From Solirubrobacterales bacterium (lineage in GTDB: Bacteria > Actinomycetota > Thermoleophilia > Solirubrobacterales > 70-9): 33,478 nt of DNA. Both the position numbers and the translations under genes were made by a program. Below, in pieces: positions 1 through 7,988 of the stretch. Where the stretch lies: NCBI GenBank assembly GCA_009691195.1, contig SHVA01000025.1:1-33478 (forward strand), given 5' to 3'. The notes under the pieces were generated by a model. It saw only the letters and a program-made list of their open reading frames with translations, did no database searches and was not told the origin of the DNA. The first letter of the stretch is position 1. The number at the start of each line of letters is the position of its first letter.

Positions 1-777
1 GCTGAAGAAGAGCTCGTGGTCGGGGGGCAGGCAGCCACGGCCCATGCCGTTGAGGAAGACGGGCGAGCCGAGCGCCTCGGCCAGCTCGCGCAGCTCGGCC
101 TCGGCGTGGGCCCAGTAGACGTTGGTGCCGGCCATGATCGCCGGGCGCTCGGCGCCGGCCAGCAGCTTCGCGGCCTCCTCCACCCCGTCGGCCACGCGGG
201 CCGAAAGCGCACCGGCCTCGGGGGTCTCGGCGTCGGCCTCCATGAAGACGACGTCGAGCGGGTAGTCAACGAAGGTCGGCCCCAGCGGCGGCGTCGCGGC
301 GACGTCGATCGCGGCGGCCGTCGTGCGCGGGATGTCGGCCGGGTCCTTGACCGTCTCGGCGGTCTTGACCAGCGGCGCGACGAAGGGGACGTGGTCGATC
401 TCCTGGAGCGAGCCAGAGCCCCAGCGCATCTCCGGCGCGCGGCCGCCCATCGTCACCAGCGGCACGCCGTCGGCCTGGGCGGAGGCGATCGCGCTCATCC
501 CGTTGGTCACCCCGCAGCCGGCGGTGAGCGCGCAAACACCCGGCTCGCGGGTCGCCTTGGCCCAGCCGATCGCAGAGAAGGCGGCCGACTGCTCGTGGCG
601 GGTGTCGATCAGGTCGATCCCCTCGTCCCTGCAGCCGTCATAGATCGAGAACAGGTGCCCGCCCGAGAGCGTGAACAGCTTCGAGACCCCGCGCGACTTG
701 AGCGTGCGTGCGACCAGGGTGCCGCCGTGGGCGGCCTTGGCCTCCGTGCCCTCCTTGGTCTGGTCCGGCGTCGCCAC
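1..777 (-). CDS. Thiamine-diphosphate-dependent enzyme, acetolactate synthase-like (N-terminal part)
   Basis: The visible 259 residues are the N-terminal half of a ThDP enzyme of the acetolactate synthase/2-hydroxyacyl-CoA lyase type; the rest lies beyond base 1. The pyrimidine-binding domain spans about residues 14-185 and carries the ThDP-activating glutamate E62 in a RHEQSAAF context. The glycine-rich stretch around residues 86-93 and the segment GSGSLQEIDHVPF (120-132) are typical of the family. A central domain starts near residue 190. The GTG start at 777 is chosen because homology begins soon after it and a TAGGCT hexamer lies exactly 6 nt upstream, suggesting a leaderless mRNA. No ilvN-like regulatory subunit is visible. 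Substrate is undetermined: acetolactate synthase, oxalyl-CoA decarboxylase and hydroxyacyl-CoA lyase share this N-terminus. Confidence 0.85.
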   Translation of the reverse strand, partial: MATPDQTKEGTEAKAAHGGTLVARTLKSRGVSKLFTLSGGHLFSIYDGCRDEGIDLIDTRHEQSAAFSAIGWAKATREPGVCALTAGCGVTNGMSAIASAQADGVPLVTMGGRAPEMRWGSGSLQEIDHVPFVAPLVKTAETVKDPADIPRTTAAAIDVAATPPLGPTFVDYPLDVVFMEADAETPEAGALSARVADGVEEAAKLLAGAERPAIMAGTNVYWAHAEAELRELAEALGSPVFLNGMGRGCLPPDHELFFS

Positions 778-783
778 CGAGCG

Positions 784-789
784 AGCCTA
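784..789 (-). promoter_or_regulatory. -10 element, predicted leaderless start
   Basis: TAGGCT on the minus strand ends 6 nt before the GTG at 777, so a normal start site would fall on the first base of the start codon. No convincing -35 or Shine-Dalgarno is seen. Confidence 0.5.
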
Positions 790-991
790 CCGCCCCTGCC
801 TCACCACCCGAATATCGAGGCTTCGGTCCGGCTTTCTTGGGCGAGGGCGGCGATTTTGGACCAATAGTTGTAAAGGCCCACGCCTGCGCGGCCGACGAAG
901 GGCGGAATCCAAATTAATCGCGGTTCCTAGATCAGGCGCGCCTCGACTCTCGGTGTGACTGGGCCTAGGGGAACCGAAAGGATCCAGACCC

Positions 992-1564
992 ATGCACCGT
1001 AAGGAAAAGATTCTCCTCTCACTACTGCTCGTGGGCGCGCTCGGAAGCATGGCCGCCTTCGGCGTCCTCGGCGCCTTCTCGAGCACCACCTCGAATCTCA
1101 ACAACTCGTTCGCGGCAGGAACCGTCGTTCTCGCCGATAACGACGCGAACTCGTCCCTGTACACGGTCTCGAACGCCAAGCCCGGCGACACGGTCACCCG
1201 CTGTATCCGGGTCACCTACACAGGGACCCTGGGCTCAGACGCGCGCATCTACACGCTGAGCCCGATCGGCGCGCTGGGGCCGTACGTCGACCTGACGATC
1301 CAGCCCGGCACGATGCCCGGCGCGACCGCGTTCCCGAACTGCACCGGCTTCACGGCCGACCCGGGCGGCGCGCTGTACACGGGGACCCTGCAGAACTTCG
1401 GGTCCACGCGCAACAGCTACGCCAACGGCGTGGTCGACTTCCCGGGTGCAACGTCGTCCTGGGCCACCAACGACGACGTCGTCTACCAGGTCACCGCGCA
1501 GCTGCAGGCGAGCGCCCCGGACACCGCCCAGGGAGCTACGACCGGCAGCCACACGATCACCTGA
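992..1564 (+). CDS. TasA/camelysin-like secreted protein with SipW-type signal peptide
   Basis: This is a 190-residue exported protein and the first gene of the surface-protein island. It has a short basic N-terminus, a hydrophobic core at about residues 8-27, then GAFSSTTSNLNNSF and AAGTVVL (27-47). This is the pattern of substrates of SipW-type signal peptidases (a G-x-F-S/T turn followed by N-x-F-x-A-G-T). The mature part is Thr/Ser/Gly-rich and predicted beta-rich, and has two cysteines (C71, C117) that could form a disulfide. AAAGGA about ten bases before the ATG is a good Shine-Dalgarno. A dedicated peptidase lies downstream at 2140. By family analogy it may be a surface fibre or matrix subunit; that role is inferred, not shown. 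Confidence 0.75.
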   Translation: MHRKEKILLSLLLVGALGSMAAFGVLGAFSSTTSNLNNSFAAGTVVLADNDANSSLYTVSNAKPGDTVTRCIRVTYTGTLGSDARIYTLSPIGALGPYVDLTIQPGTMPGATAFPNCTGFTADPGGALYTGTLQNFGSTRNSYANGVVDFPGATSSWATNDDVVYQVTAQLQASAPDTAQGATTGSHTIT

Positions 1565-1616
1565 GAGGCCCGCAACCAGTAGCGGTTGGGGCCCAGGGAA
1601 TCAAGGAACGATCCGT

Positions 1617-2140
1617 ATGACGGTGCGTGGTCTGAGAGCCGCACATTGCGCCGGCGCCCTGGTGGGCGCCGGCGCAGTTGCTATTGCCCTCTGGGCGAGC
1701 ATGCCGGCCCAGGGCGGCGAGGCCGCCGGCGCCGACGTGTCAGCTTCTCCAGCGCGCTTACGGGCGAGCTGGGAGTGGAGCCGGCCGCGCCGAGGCTGCT
1801 CCTGCATGCGGGCAACCTGCAGCCGGGCGGCGGCATGGTCAGCGGCGAGTTCACCCTCACCAACCAGACCGGGGAGCGCCTCTCGATAGCCCCCCGGCTT
1901 CGCCCCTCCGGTCACTCACTCGACCAGGCGTTGATGGTGCGGCTGCGCTCCGGCAACAACGAGATCGCGCGCGGCCACCTCGGCTCGCTTCGTCGAGGGC
2001 CAGGCTCACTTCAGCTCGCGCCCGGCGACAGCACCAACGTCGAGCTGGACGCCTGGCTGCCCGATTCGGCAGGCTCTGGATGGCAGGCGGCGCTGGTCGA
2101 GGTCGCGGTCGTGCTCGAATCGAAGCGGGCGGCCCGCTGA
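1617..2140 (+). pseudogene. Second camelysin-like secreted protein, split by a frameshift near 1740
   Basis: Translation from the ATG at 1617, with AAGGA nine bases upstream, gives a signal peptide (basic start, hydrophobic residues about 10-27, then an Ala/Gly stretch). The frame then degenerates into Arg/Ser-rich sequence. From about 1740 the -1 frame continues as a plausible beta-rich domain, ending LVEVAVVLESKRAAR at 2140, with PGDSTNVELDAWLPDS resembling the PGDS...V.N pattern of camelysin-like proteins. One missing base around 1736-1745 would join the two, giving about 174 residues. The stop overlaps the ATG of the signal peptidase gene (TGATG), so the reading frame that ends here is the coupled one. 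It may be a true pseudogene, a phase-variable gene or an assembly error. Confidence 0.6.
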
Positions 2141-2706
2141 TGTTGCCCTGGCGCCTGCACAGGATGCGCCTGATGGGCGTCGGCTTCGCCACCTGGCTGC
2201 TCGGCGGCCTCGTGTTCACGCTGCTGGCCGTGGTGGTGGCGCCGATGGTGCTCGGCTTCCACACCTTCACGGTGCGCTCGGGGAGCATGACCCCGACGAT
2301 CCGCACCGGCGACCTGATCGTGACCCGGACGATCGCGCCGAGCGCCGCGCGCCCGGGCGACATAGTCACCTTCCACAACCCCGAGTTCGACGGGGACCTC
2401 ACCACCCACCGGGTGCGCTCGATGCGCGCCGACGGCGACCAGCTCCGGTTCGTCACCCGCGGCGACGCCAACAGCGCCTCGGAGTCCTGGAGCGTGGACG
2501 CCGACGGCAGCATCGGCCGCCTCTCCTACCGGGTACCGCTGGTGGGCTACGCGCTGTCGCGAATCGGCAGCGAGCCGGGCCGCCTGGCGCTGGTGGGCCT
2601 GCCGGCGCTGATCCTGCTGGCGCTCGGGCTGATGCGCATCTGGACTCCCTCGCGAGTCGGCGCCTCACGGCGCCTGGGCACGGAGCCGGCCGGAGAGAGC
2701 ACTTGA
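2140..2706 (+). CDS. sipW: SipW-type (ER/archaeal-type) signal peptidase I
   Basis: This membrane serine protease removes signal peptides, probably those of its secreted neighbours. It has 188 residues. One membrane segment lies at about 14-38, followed by the catalytic SGSM box with nucleophile S49. Next come the GDLIV box (57-61) and PGDIVTF (72-78), then H90 in LTTHRV, where bacterial type I enzymes have lysine. RGDAN at 107-111 supplies the conserved Asp. A second membrane helix is at about 150-166. The Ser-His dyad marks the SipW/ER class. Its ATG overlaps the stop of the preceding gene, and the next gene starts on its own stop codon, so the island is translationally coupled. Confidence 0.85.
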   Translation: MLPWRLHRMRLMGVGFATWLLGGLVFTLLAVVVAPMVLGFHTFTVRSGSMTPTIRTGDLIVTRTIAPSAARPGDIVTFHNPEFDGDLTTHRVRSMRADGDQLRFVTRGDANSASESWSVDADGSIGRLSYRVPLVGYALSRIGSEPGRLALVGLPALILLALGLMRIWTPSRVGASRRLGTEPAGEST

Positions 2707-3734
2707 TCTCCGCCAGTCGGTATCCGGCCCTCGCGCGCAGGCGCCGGCGCGTCATGTCGCGCTTCCTCGCAGTCAGCTGCGCTGCGCTGTTCATCGCCGG
2801 CCTCGGGGTGACCCTGGGCGACGTCTGGGGGGCCTTCACCGCGACCAACTCCAACCCCACCAACAGCTTCGCCGCCGCCACCGACTTCGTCGCCCCCAGC
2901 GCCTCGGGCTCGGTGATCGGCAAGACCATCGGCAACACGCCCGGCTACATCCGGCAGGGCGGCACCTACTTCGTCTACGCCAACGTCGCCGACACCGGCA
3001 ACCCCGCCAGCGGGATCAGCACGGTGCGCTCCAACTCCTCCACGATCACCTCGGGCGCGACGGCCAGCGCCCTCTCCTCAGGCTCGTTCACGGCCGGCAG
3101 CACCTCCTACAACTACCGCACGGCGTCGCTGACGGCAGCCGCGATCCTTGCGGAGGGCGCCTACAGCTACAGCCTCACCTCCACCGACGTCGCCACCAAT
3201 TCGCGCACCCAGAGCGGCTACACGGTGATCGTCGACAACACCCTCGCCGCAGCCAGCGGCATCCAGAGCGCCAACGGCGGCTCGATCGTCGGTCGGCCCC
3301 AGCTCAACGACACCATCACCTTCAGCTTCACCGAGCCGGTCGAGCCGGCCACCATCCTCCCAGGGTGGACCGGGACCTCCACGAGCACCACCGTGCGGAT
3401 CAACAACAACGCCGCGGCCACCGGCGGCAATGACCAGCTGCTGGTCTTCAACTCGGCCAACTCGGCGCAGCTCCCGCTGGGCTCGGTCAACCTCGGCCGC
3501 ACCGACTACGTCAGCGCGAACCGCACCTTCGGCGCCAGCGGCACCCAGGCGGCGATGACGATGAGCGGCAACAACGTCACCGTGGTGCTCGGCACCGCCT
3601 CGGCCAACGGCACCACCGCCGCCGCCGCGGGATCGATGATCTGGACGCCGCAGGCGACGCCGACCGACCGCGCGGGGAACGCCACCTCAACGACGCCCAT
3701 CACCGAGGGCGGCGCCGCGGACAGGGAATTCTGA
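2703..3734 (+). CDS. Secreted Ig-like-fold protein with SipW-type signal
   Basis: This is a 343-residue exported protein. The N-terminus is strongly basic (five Arg at about 12-16), followed by a hydrophobic core (about 20-40) and WGAFTATNSNPTNSF (42-56), the same cleavage-region pattern as the protein at 992. The mature part is Thr/Ser/Asn/Ala-rich with few charges and no cysteine. YTVIVDNT near 173-180 is the edge-strand motif seen between bacterial Ig-like repeats, and a second beta domain follows. The chosen start is TTG at 2703, overlapping the peptidase stop as TTGA, with GGAGAG at 2692-2697. ATG at 2754 is the alternative and still leaves a full signal peptide. It is probably an adhesin or matrix component; the exact role is unknown. 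Confidence 0.7.
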   Translation: MISASRYPALARRRRRVMSRFLAVSCAALFIAGLGVTLGDVWGAFTATNSNPTNSFAAATDFVAPSASGSVIGKTIGNTPGYIRQGGTYFVYANVADTGNPASGISTVRSNSSTITSGATASALSSGSFTAGSTSYNYRTASLTAAAILAEGAYSYSLTSTDVATNSRTQSGYTVIVDNTLAAASGIQSANGGSIVGRPQLNDTITFSFTEPVEPATILPGWTGTSTSTTVRINNNAAATGGNDQLLVFNSANSAQLPLGSVNLGRTDYVSANRTFGASGTQAAMTMSGNNVTVVLGTASANGTTAAAAGSMIWTPQATPTDRAGNATSTTPITEGGAADREF

Positions 3735-3737
3735 GCG

Positions 3738-4760
3738 GTGAAAGGACCCTCCCGCCGCCCCGCCCTGCCCGGGCTCGAAAAGCTGATCGGCATCGGCCTG
3801 GTCGCGGCGGCGGCGATCGCCGCCGCGCTCGCGGTCGCGGTCGGCCCGTCGCCGAGGGCCAACCCGATCAAGCTACTCGGCAGCAGGGGCGCCCTGAGCT
3901 CTTCGAACTCGCTTCAGGGCTCCGCGATCCTCGCCGCCTCAGACATGGCGCCGGGCGACAGCACCAGCGGCCAGGTGCGGATCGACAACAACGGCGCCCG
4001 CGGCGACCTGGTCCTCGAGCAGCGCCAGGCGGCCCGGCAGACGGGCCTGGGCGTAGGGCGGCTGTTCAAGCAGCTCCAGCTGGAGGTGACGCGGATCGGC
4101 CACGGCACCGCAGCCCCCGTCTACCGGGGCGACCTCGCCGCCGCTGACGGGGTCTACGCGGGCAGCCCGCGGGCGGGCGGGACCGAGACCCATCGCTTTC
4201 GCGTTACCCTGCCCGACTCCGGGCTCTCGGGGAGCGCCCTGGCGACTGACAACCGCTTCCAGGGCGCCTCCACCCGGATCACCTACCGCTGGAGCCTGGT
4301 CCCGTTCGGGAGGTTGGCCACGCGGTCGCGTTGCCTGATCGGCCGGTCCGAGTCCGACGCACCGGAGACCGTGTTCGGGACCGGGCGCGGAGACCGGGTG
4401 CTGGCGCGCGGCGGCGGCGACACCGTGTTCGGGGGCGGCGGGCCCGACTGCCTGCTCGGCGGGCGCGGCGCCGACTCGCTCGACGGAGGGACCGGCGGCG
4501 ACGAGCTTCGAGGCGGCCTCGGCAACGACACCCTGCAGGGCGGCGCCGGCGGGGACACCATCCGCGGGAGCCAGGGCGATGACCTGATCGTCGGCGGCCC
4601 CGGAGGGGATGAGCTTCGCGGCACGATCGGCGATGACCTGACCAGGGCGCGGGGCGGCGGAGCCGACCGGGTGCGCTGCGGCATCGGCCATGACGTCGCG
4701 GTCGTAGACGGCGCCGACGCCGTGCACGGCTGTGAGACGGTGCGCCGGGCGGGCGGCTAG
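3738..4760 (+). CDS. Secreted camelysin-like/RTX calcium-binding repeat protein
   Basis: This 340-residue protein starts with GTG three bases after the preceding stop. It has a signal or anchor helix at about 16-36, then a beta-rich region (about 50-190) containing APGDSTSGQVRIDNNG (71-86). That resembles the PGDS...V.N.G pattern of camelysin/TasA-like proteins. About ten tandem RTX nonapeptides follow (residues 214-303, consensus GGxGxDxLx), which in RTX proteins fold as a calcium-binding parallel beta-roll outside the cell. Four cysteines (C199, C238, C314, C332) sit in or beside the RTX part. It ends the island and converges on the cyclase gene, sharing a CTAG that holds both stops. The fusion of the two domain types is unusual; calcium-dependent assembly is inferred. 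Confidence 0.75.
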   Translation: MKGPSRRPALPGLEKLIGIGLVAAAAIAAALAVAVGPSPRANPIKLLGSRGALSSSNSLQGSAILAASDMAPGDSTSGQVRIDNNGARGDLVLEQRQAARQTGLGVGRLFKQLQLEVTRIGHGTAAPVYRGDLAAADGVYAGSPRAGGTETHRFRVTLPDSGLSGSALATDNRFQGASTRITYRWSLVPFGRLATRSRCLIGRSESDAPETVFGTGRGDRVLARGGGDTVFGGGGPDCLLGGRGADSLDGGTGGDELRGGLGNDTLQGGAGGDTIRGSQGDDLIVGGPGGDELRGTIGDDLTRARGGGADRVRCGIGHDVAVVDGADAVHGCETVRRAGG

Positions 4761-6388
4761 CGGCCGAGCCCGAGGCCCTGGGCGCGACCGTAGGGGTCGC
4801 CCGCGGGGGCTCCGAGGGGGCCACGAAGCGGAGTGCCGATCGTCTCGGCTATTCCCTCTCCCGGCTCGCCCGGGGTGACGGCGACCGGCACGACCGGCGC
4901 GTATAGCTCGACCGGATGGTCGTATCCTTTCAGCTCCTGGCGGCCGCGGGGCTTGACCTCGAGGGTCTCCGAGAGCTGGGAGCGGGTCATCTCGGTGATC
5001 AGGACCGGGTCCCCTGTCTCGCGGGTCTTGGCCTCCACCCGGGAGGCGACGTTGACGGCGTCGCCGATGACGCTGAAGCTGAGGCGGCCGGCGCCGCCGA
5101 CCGAGCCGGCGACCACCTTGCCGGTGTTGACGCCGATCCCCACCCGGAAGCCGCCGGGCTTGCGACTATTGACCGTGCGGGCGATCTCAACCGCGCACTG
5201 GACGGCGTGGTCGGCGTGGTCGGTCATCCGGCGGGGGGCGCCGAAGACCCCGAGCACCGCGTCGCCGATGAACTGATCGACGTGGCCGCGGTGGCGAGCG
5301 ATGATGGGGACCAGGACCTCGAACAGCTCGTTCAGCCTCGCGACCACCTCGGGCGCCTCGGCCTCGGCGGCGATCGTGGTGAAGTCGTAGACGTCGCAGA
5401 CGAGGATCGAGACCTCGACCTCGGCCCCGGTCGGATCGTAGTCCTCGCTGATGATGTGGTGGGCGACCTCCTCGTCGAGGTAGGCGCCGAAGGCCTCGCG
5501 CAGGCGCTCGCGCTCGGCGAGGCCGTCAACCATCTGGTTGAAGGCCGAGGAGAGCTCGCCGAACTCGTCGGCGGTCGTGACCGGCACGTACTCGTCGAAG
5601 CGCCCCTGGCGGATGCGCTCGGTCGCACCCTCGAGGTCCTCGACTGGGCGCAGGATCGAGCGCGCCAGCAGCCAGACCAGCTCGAAGCTGATCGCGAAGC
5701 CGACCGCCAGGGCGACCAGCACGTCGAAGCTGAGGTTGCGGGCGCCGCCGCCGTTGGAGGTCAGCGCGGCGACGGTCATGCCGCTGATCACGTTGAGAAG
5801 CGGCAGCGAGGCGAGCAGCTTCCAGCGCAGCGGGATCGCCGGGCGGTCGATCCGCAGCGGGGAATCGAGCGCCGCGTTGATGTCGAAGAGGATCGGCCGC
5901 ATGGCGAACTCGATCGCGAGATAGTGAAGGACGCCCGAATAGCCGATCGCGATCAGCCCGCCGGCGACCAGCGGTAGGGTCGCCAGCGGCGAGAGGTTGA
6001 GCTGGGCCACCGCGAAGAGCGAGGCCGGGATGACGACGCCGAAGATCGGGAAGGGCAGGTCGCGCTTGATCAGCTTCAGCGGCAGGCTGACCGCCGAGTA
6101 CCAGGCCGCCGCGGTCTGGTCCTGATCGCGCTCGCCCTCGATCCAGCGCACCAGCGGCCGCATCCGCCGGTGGACCCGCACCAGGACGAAGGCGATGGAG
6201 AGCGCCGTCAGCCCCAGCGTCACGACCAGCATCTGGAGGAAGACGCCCTTGTCGGCGTCGTAGTAGAAGCTGAACAGCGCCACGACGCCCGCCGAGATCA
6301 GGAAGGCGCTCTGCAGCTCGATCGCGATGTAGGCGAACGGATACCGCGGACCGAGCTTGCGGTACATCCATGTCAGCGTGCCGGCCAT
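4757..6388 (-). CDS. Membrane class III nucleotidyl cyclase (six-helix, HAMP, cyclase domain)
   Basis: It is predicted to make cyclic AMP or a related nucleotide in response to a membrane or intracellular signal. The 543 residues carry about six membrane helices (near 20-42, 50-72, 112-134, 136-159, 189-210, 220-241), a HAMP linker at about 242-294 and a cyclase homology domain at about 322-500. This layout is known from mycobacterial cyclases. Metal-binding D332 and D376 lie 44 apart as in the family, and transition-state N446 and R450 are present. The usual purine-reading lysine is Q372, and the Thr/Asp partner is S439, so nucleotide specificity is uncertain. Start is taken at ATG 6388; TTG at 6436 would add 16 residues but lies inside a palindrome. 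GACAAT sits 6 nt before the ATG. Confidence 0.88.
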   Translation of the reverse strand: MAGTLTWMYRKLGPRYPFAYIAIELQSAFLISAGVVALFSFYYDADKGVFLQMLVVTLGLTALSIAFVLVRVHRRMRPLVRWIEGERDQDQTAAAWYSAVSLPLKLIKRDLPFPIFGVVIPASLFAVAQLNLSPLATLPLVAGGLIAIGYSGVLHYLAIEFAMRPILFDINAALDSPLRIDRPAIPLRWKLLASLPLLNVISGMTVAALTSNGGGARNLSFDVLVALAVGFAISFELVWLLARSILRPVEDLEGATERIRQGRFDEYVPVTTADEFGELSSAFNQMVDGLAERERLREAFGAYLDEEVAHHIISEDYDPTGAEVEVSILVCDVYDFTTIAAEAEAPEVVARLNELFEVLVPIIARHRGHVDQFIGDAVLGVFGAPRRMTDHADHAVQCAVEIARTVNSRKPGGFRVGIGVNTGKVVAGSVGGAGRLSFSVIGDAVNVASRVEAKTRETGDPVLITEMTRSQLSETLEVKPRGRQELKGYDHPVELYAPVVPVAVTPGEPGEGIAETIGTPLRGPLGAPAGDPYGRAQGLGLGR

Positions 6389-6422
6389 ACCCAAATTGTC
6401 TCGCAGCCGTCGGTCAAGTGTC

Positions 6423-6442
6423 GGCTGACTGGCCAATCAGCC
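6423..6442. promoter_or_regulatory. 20-bp near-perfect palindrome between divergent genes, candidate operator
   Basis: GGCTGACTGGCCAATCAGCC pairs at 9 of 10 positions. It lies 35 bp from the cyclase start and 44 bp from the aldehyde dehydrogenase start, a position that could control both. Size and symmetry fit a TetR-like dimer site. No TetR gene is in the window. Confidence 0.45.
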
Positions 6443-6472
6443 AGTCGCTAGATGCGGACGATTCGTTGCGCG

Positions 6473-6478
6473 TAAGAT
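6473..6478 (+). promoter_or_regulatory. -10 element of the aldehyde dehydrogenase gene
   Basis: TAAGAT ends 7 nt before the ATG at 6486. No Shine-Dalgarno lies between them, which predicts a leaderless or nearly leaderless transcript. Confidence 0.45.
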
Positions 6479-6485
6479 CGACGCG

Positions 6486-7973
6486 ATGGCCACCGCCACC
6501 GCCGACGCCCTCTCAAAGCCCGCCCAGGAGTTCCTCGCGCGGGGCCCGGGGCGCCACTTCATCGGCGGCGAGTGGGTCGAATCCGCTGACGGGCGCATGT
6601 TCGAGACGATCGATCCGGCGACCGGCGAGGCGATCACCGAGATGGCGCTCGGCGGGCCCGAGGACGCCGCCCGGGCCGTCGCCGCGGCGCGCGAGGCCTT
6701 CGAGGGCAAGTGGGGCGCCACCTCGCCCTCCAAGCGCTCCGGCCTGATCTGGGCGCTCGCGGAGGCGATCAAGGCCAACCTCGGCGAGCTTGCCGAGCTG
6801 GAGTCGCTCGACAACGGCAAGCCGCTGGGCTACGCCAAGGGCGACGTCGCCGCCGCGGTCAGCCACCTGCGCTACCACGCCGGCTGGGCGACCAAGATCG
6901 AGGGCGAGACGATCCCATTCTCGGCCCCCGACGTGCTCGCCTACACCCGCAAGGAGCCGGTCGGCGTCTGCGCCCAGATCGTGCCCTGGAACTTCCCGCT
7001 GCTGATGGCGATCTGGAAGCTGGCGCCCGTGCTGGCGACCGGCTGCACCACCGTGCTCAAGCCCGCCGAGCAGACCCCGCTGAGCGCCGCCCGGCTCGCG
7101 GAGCTGATCGAGGAGGTCGGGATCCCCGCCGGCACCGTCAACGTGCTGAGCGGCGACGGCGCCACCGGTGCGGCGCTGGTCGGCCAGCCCGACGTTGACA
7201 AGGTCGCCTTCACCGGCTCGACCGCGGTCGGGCGCGAGATCGGCGCCAAGTGCGGGCGCGAGCTGAAGCGGGTGACCCTCGAGCTGGGCGGCAAGAGCCC
7301 CAACATCGTCCTCCCCGACGCCGACCTCGAGCTGGCGATCAAGGGCTCCTACGAGGCCCTCTACTTCAACACCGGCCAGGTCTGCAACGCCGGCTCACGG
7401 CTGTTCGTGCACTCCTCCCAGTACGACGAGGTCGTCAGCGGGCTGGCCGAGGCCGCGAAGGCGGCGAGGGTCGGCCCCGGCCTCGACCCCGAGACCGAGC
7501 TGGGCCCCGTGGTCTCCGCCGAGCAGCACGAGCGGGTGATGGGCTACATCGCCGCCGGCCGCGACGACGGCGCCGAGCTCGTCGCCGGAGGAGGGACCCC
7601 GGATGGATCCAACGGCGGCTACTTCGTCGAGCCGACGCTGTTCAGCGGCGCGACCGACGAGATGAAGGTCGCGCGCGAGGAGATCTTTGGGCCGGTCCTG
7701 GTCGCGCTGCCATACGACGACCTCGAGGAGGTCGCGGCCCGCGCCAACGACACCGAGTACGGCCTCGCCGCCGGGATCTGGACGCGCGACCTCTCCAAGG
7801 CCCACAAGCTCGCCGGGATGCTCCAGGCGGGCGTCGTCTACATCAACAACTGGGGCATGGGCGACCCCGCCTCGCCCTTCGGCGGCTTCAAGGCATCGGG
7901 GATCGGGCGAGAGCGAGGCCACGTCGGCCTCGACGCCTACCTCGAGCTGAAGACGGTCATCGCCCAGCTCTAG
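6486..7973 (+). CDS. NAD(P)-dependent aldehyde dehydrogenase
   Basis: This soluble 495-residue enzyme oxidises an aldehyde to its acid. All family landmarks are present. The oxyanion N169 is in PWNF, and cofactor-binding K192 is in LKPAE. FTGSTAVG at 242-249 contacts the nucleotide. The general base E266 lies in LELGGKSPN, and nucleophile C300 in FNTGQVCNAGSR. EIFGPV is near the usual C-terminal position, and the C-terminus is complete. The sequence resembles the betaine-aldehyde/phenylacetaldehyde/2-hydroxymuconic semialdehyde group, but the substrate cannot be named. It is divergent from the cyclase gene across a palindromic site, and it converges on the SDR-like gene with a gap of 15 bp. 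Confidence 0.93.
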   Translation: MATATADALSKPAQEFLARGPGRHFIGGEWVESADGRMFETIDPATGEAITEMALGGPEDAARAVAAAREAFEGKWGATSPSKRSGLIWALAEAIKANLGELAELESLDNGKPLGYAKGDVAAAVSHLRYHAGWATKIEGETIPFSAPDVLAYTRKEPVGVCAQIVPWNFPLLMAIWKLAPVLATGCTTVLKPAEQTPLSAARLAELIEEVGIPAGTVNVLSGDGATGAALVGQPDVDKVAFTGSTAVGREIGAKCGRELKRVTLELGGKSPNIVLPDADLELAIKGSYEALYFNTGQVCNAGSRLFVHSSQYDEVVSGLAEAAKAARVGPGLDPETELGPVVSAEQHERVMGYIAAGRDDGAELVAGGGTPDGSNGGYFVEPTLFSGATDEMKVAREEIFGPVLVALPYDDLEEVAARANDTEYGLAAGIWTRDLSKAHKLAGMLQAGVVYINNWGMGDPASPFGGFKASGIGRERGHVGLDAYLELKTVIAQL

Positions 7974-7988
7974 GGCAGGGCGTCAGGG

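Noticed and set aside
16-867. Long plus-strand ORF of 283 codons
   Set aside because: It is the antisense shadow of the ThDP enzyme; the minus strand has clear family motifs while this frame is Arg/Gly/Ala-rich without domains.
904-930. ECF-type promoter GGAATC...CGGTT before the TasA-like gene
   Set aside because: The spacing between the two boxes is about 11 bp, too short for known ECF promoters.
4916-5977. Plus-strand ORF of 353 codons
   Set aside because: It lies opposite the cyclase HAMP and catalytic domains and has no recognisable motif.
6389-6436. TTG at 6436 as cyclase start
   Set aside because: It falls inside the 20-bp palindrome and lacks a ribosome site; ATG 6388 gives the normal N-terminus and has GACAAT 6 nt upstream.
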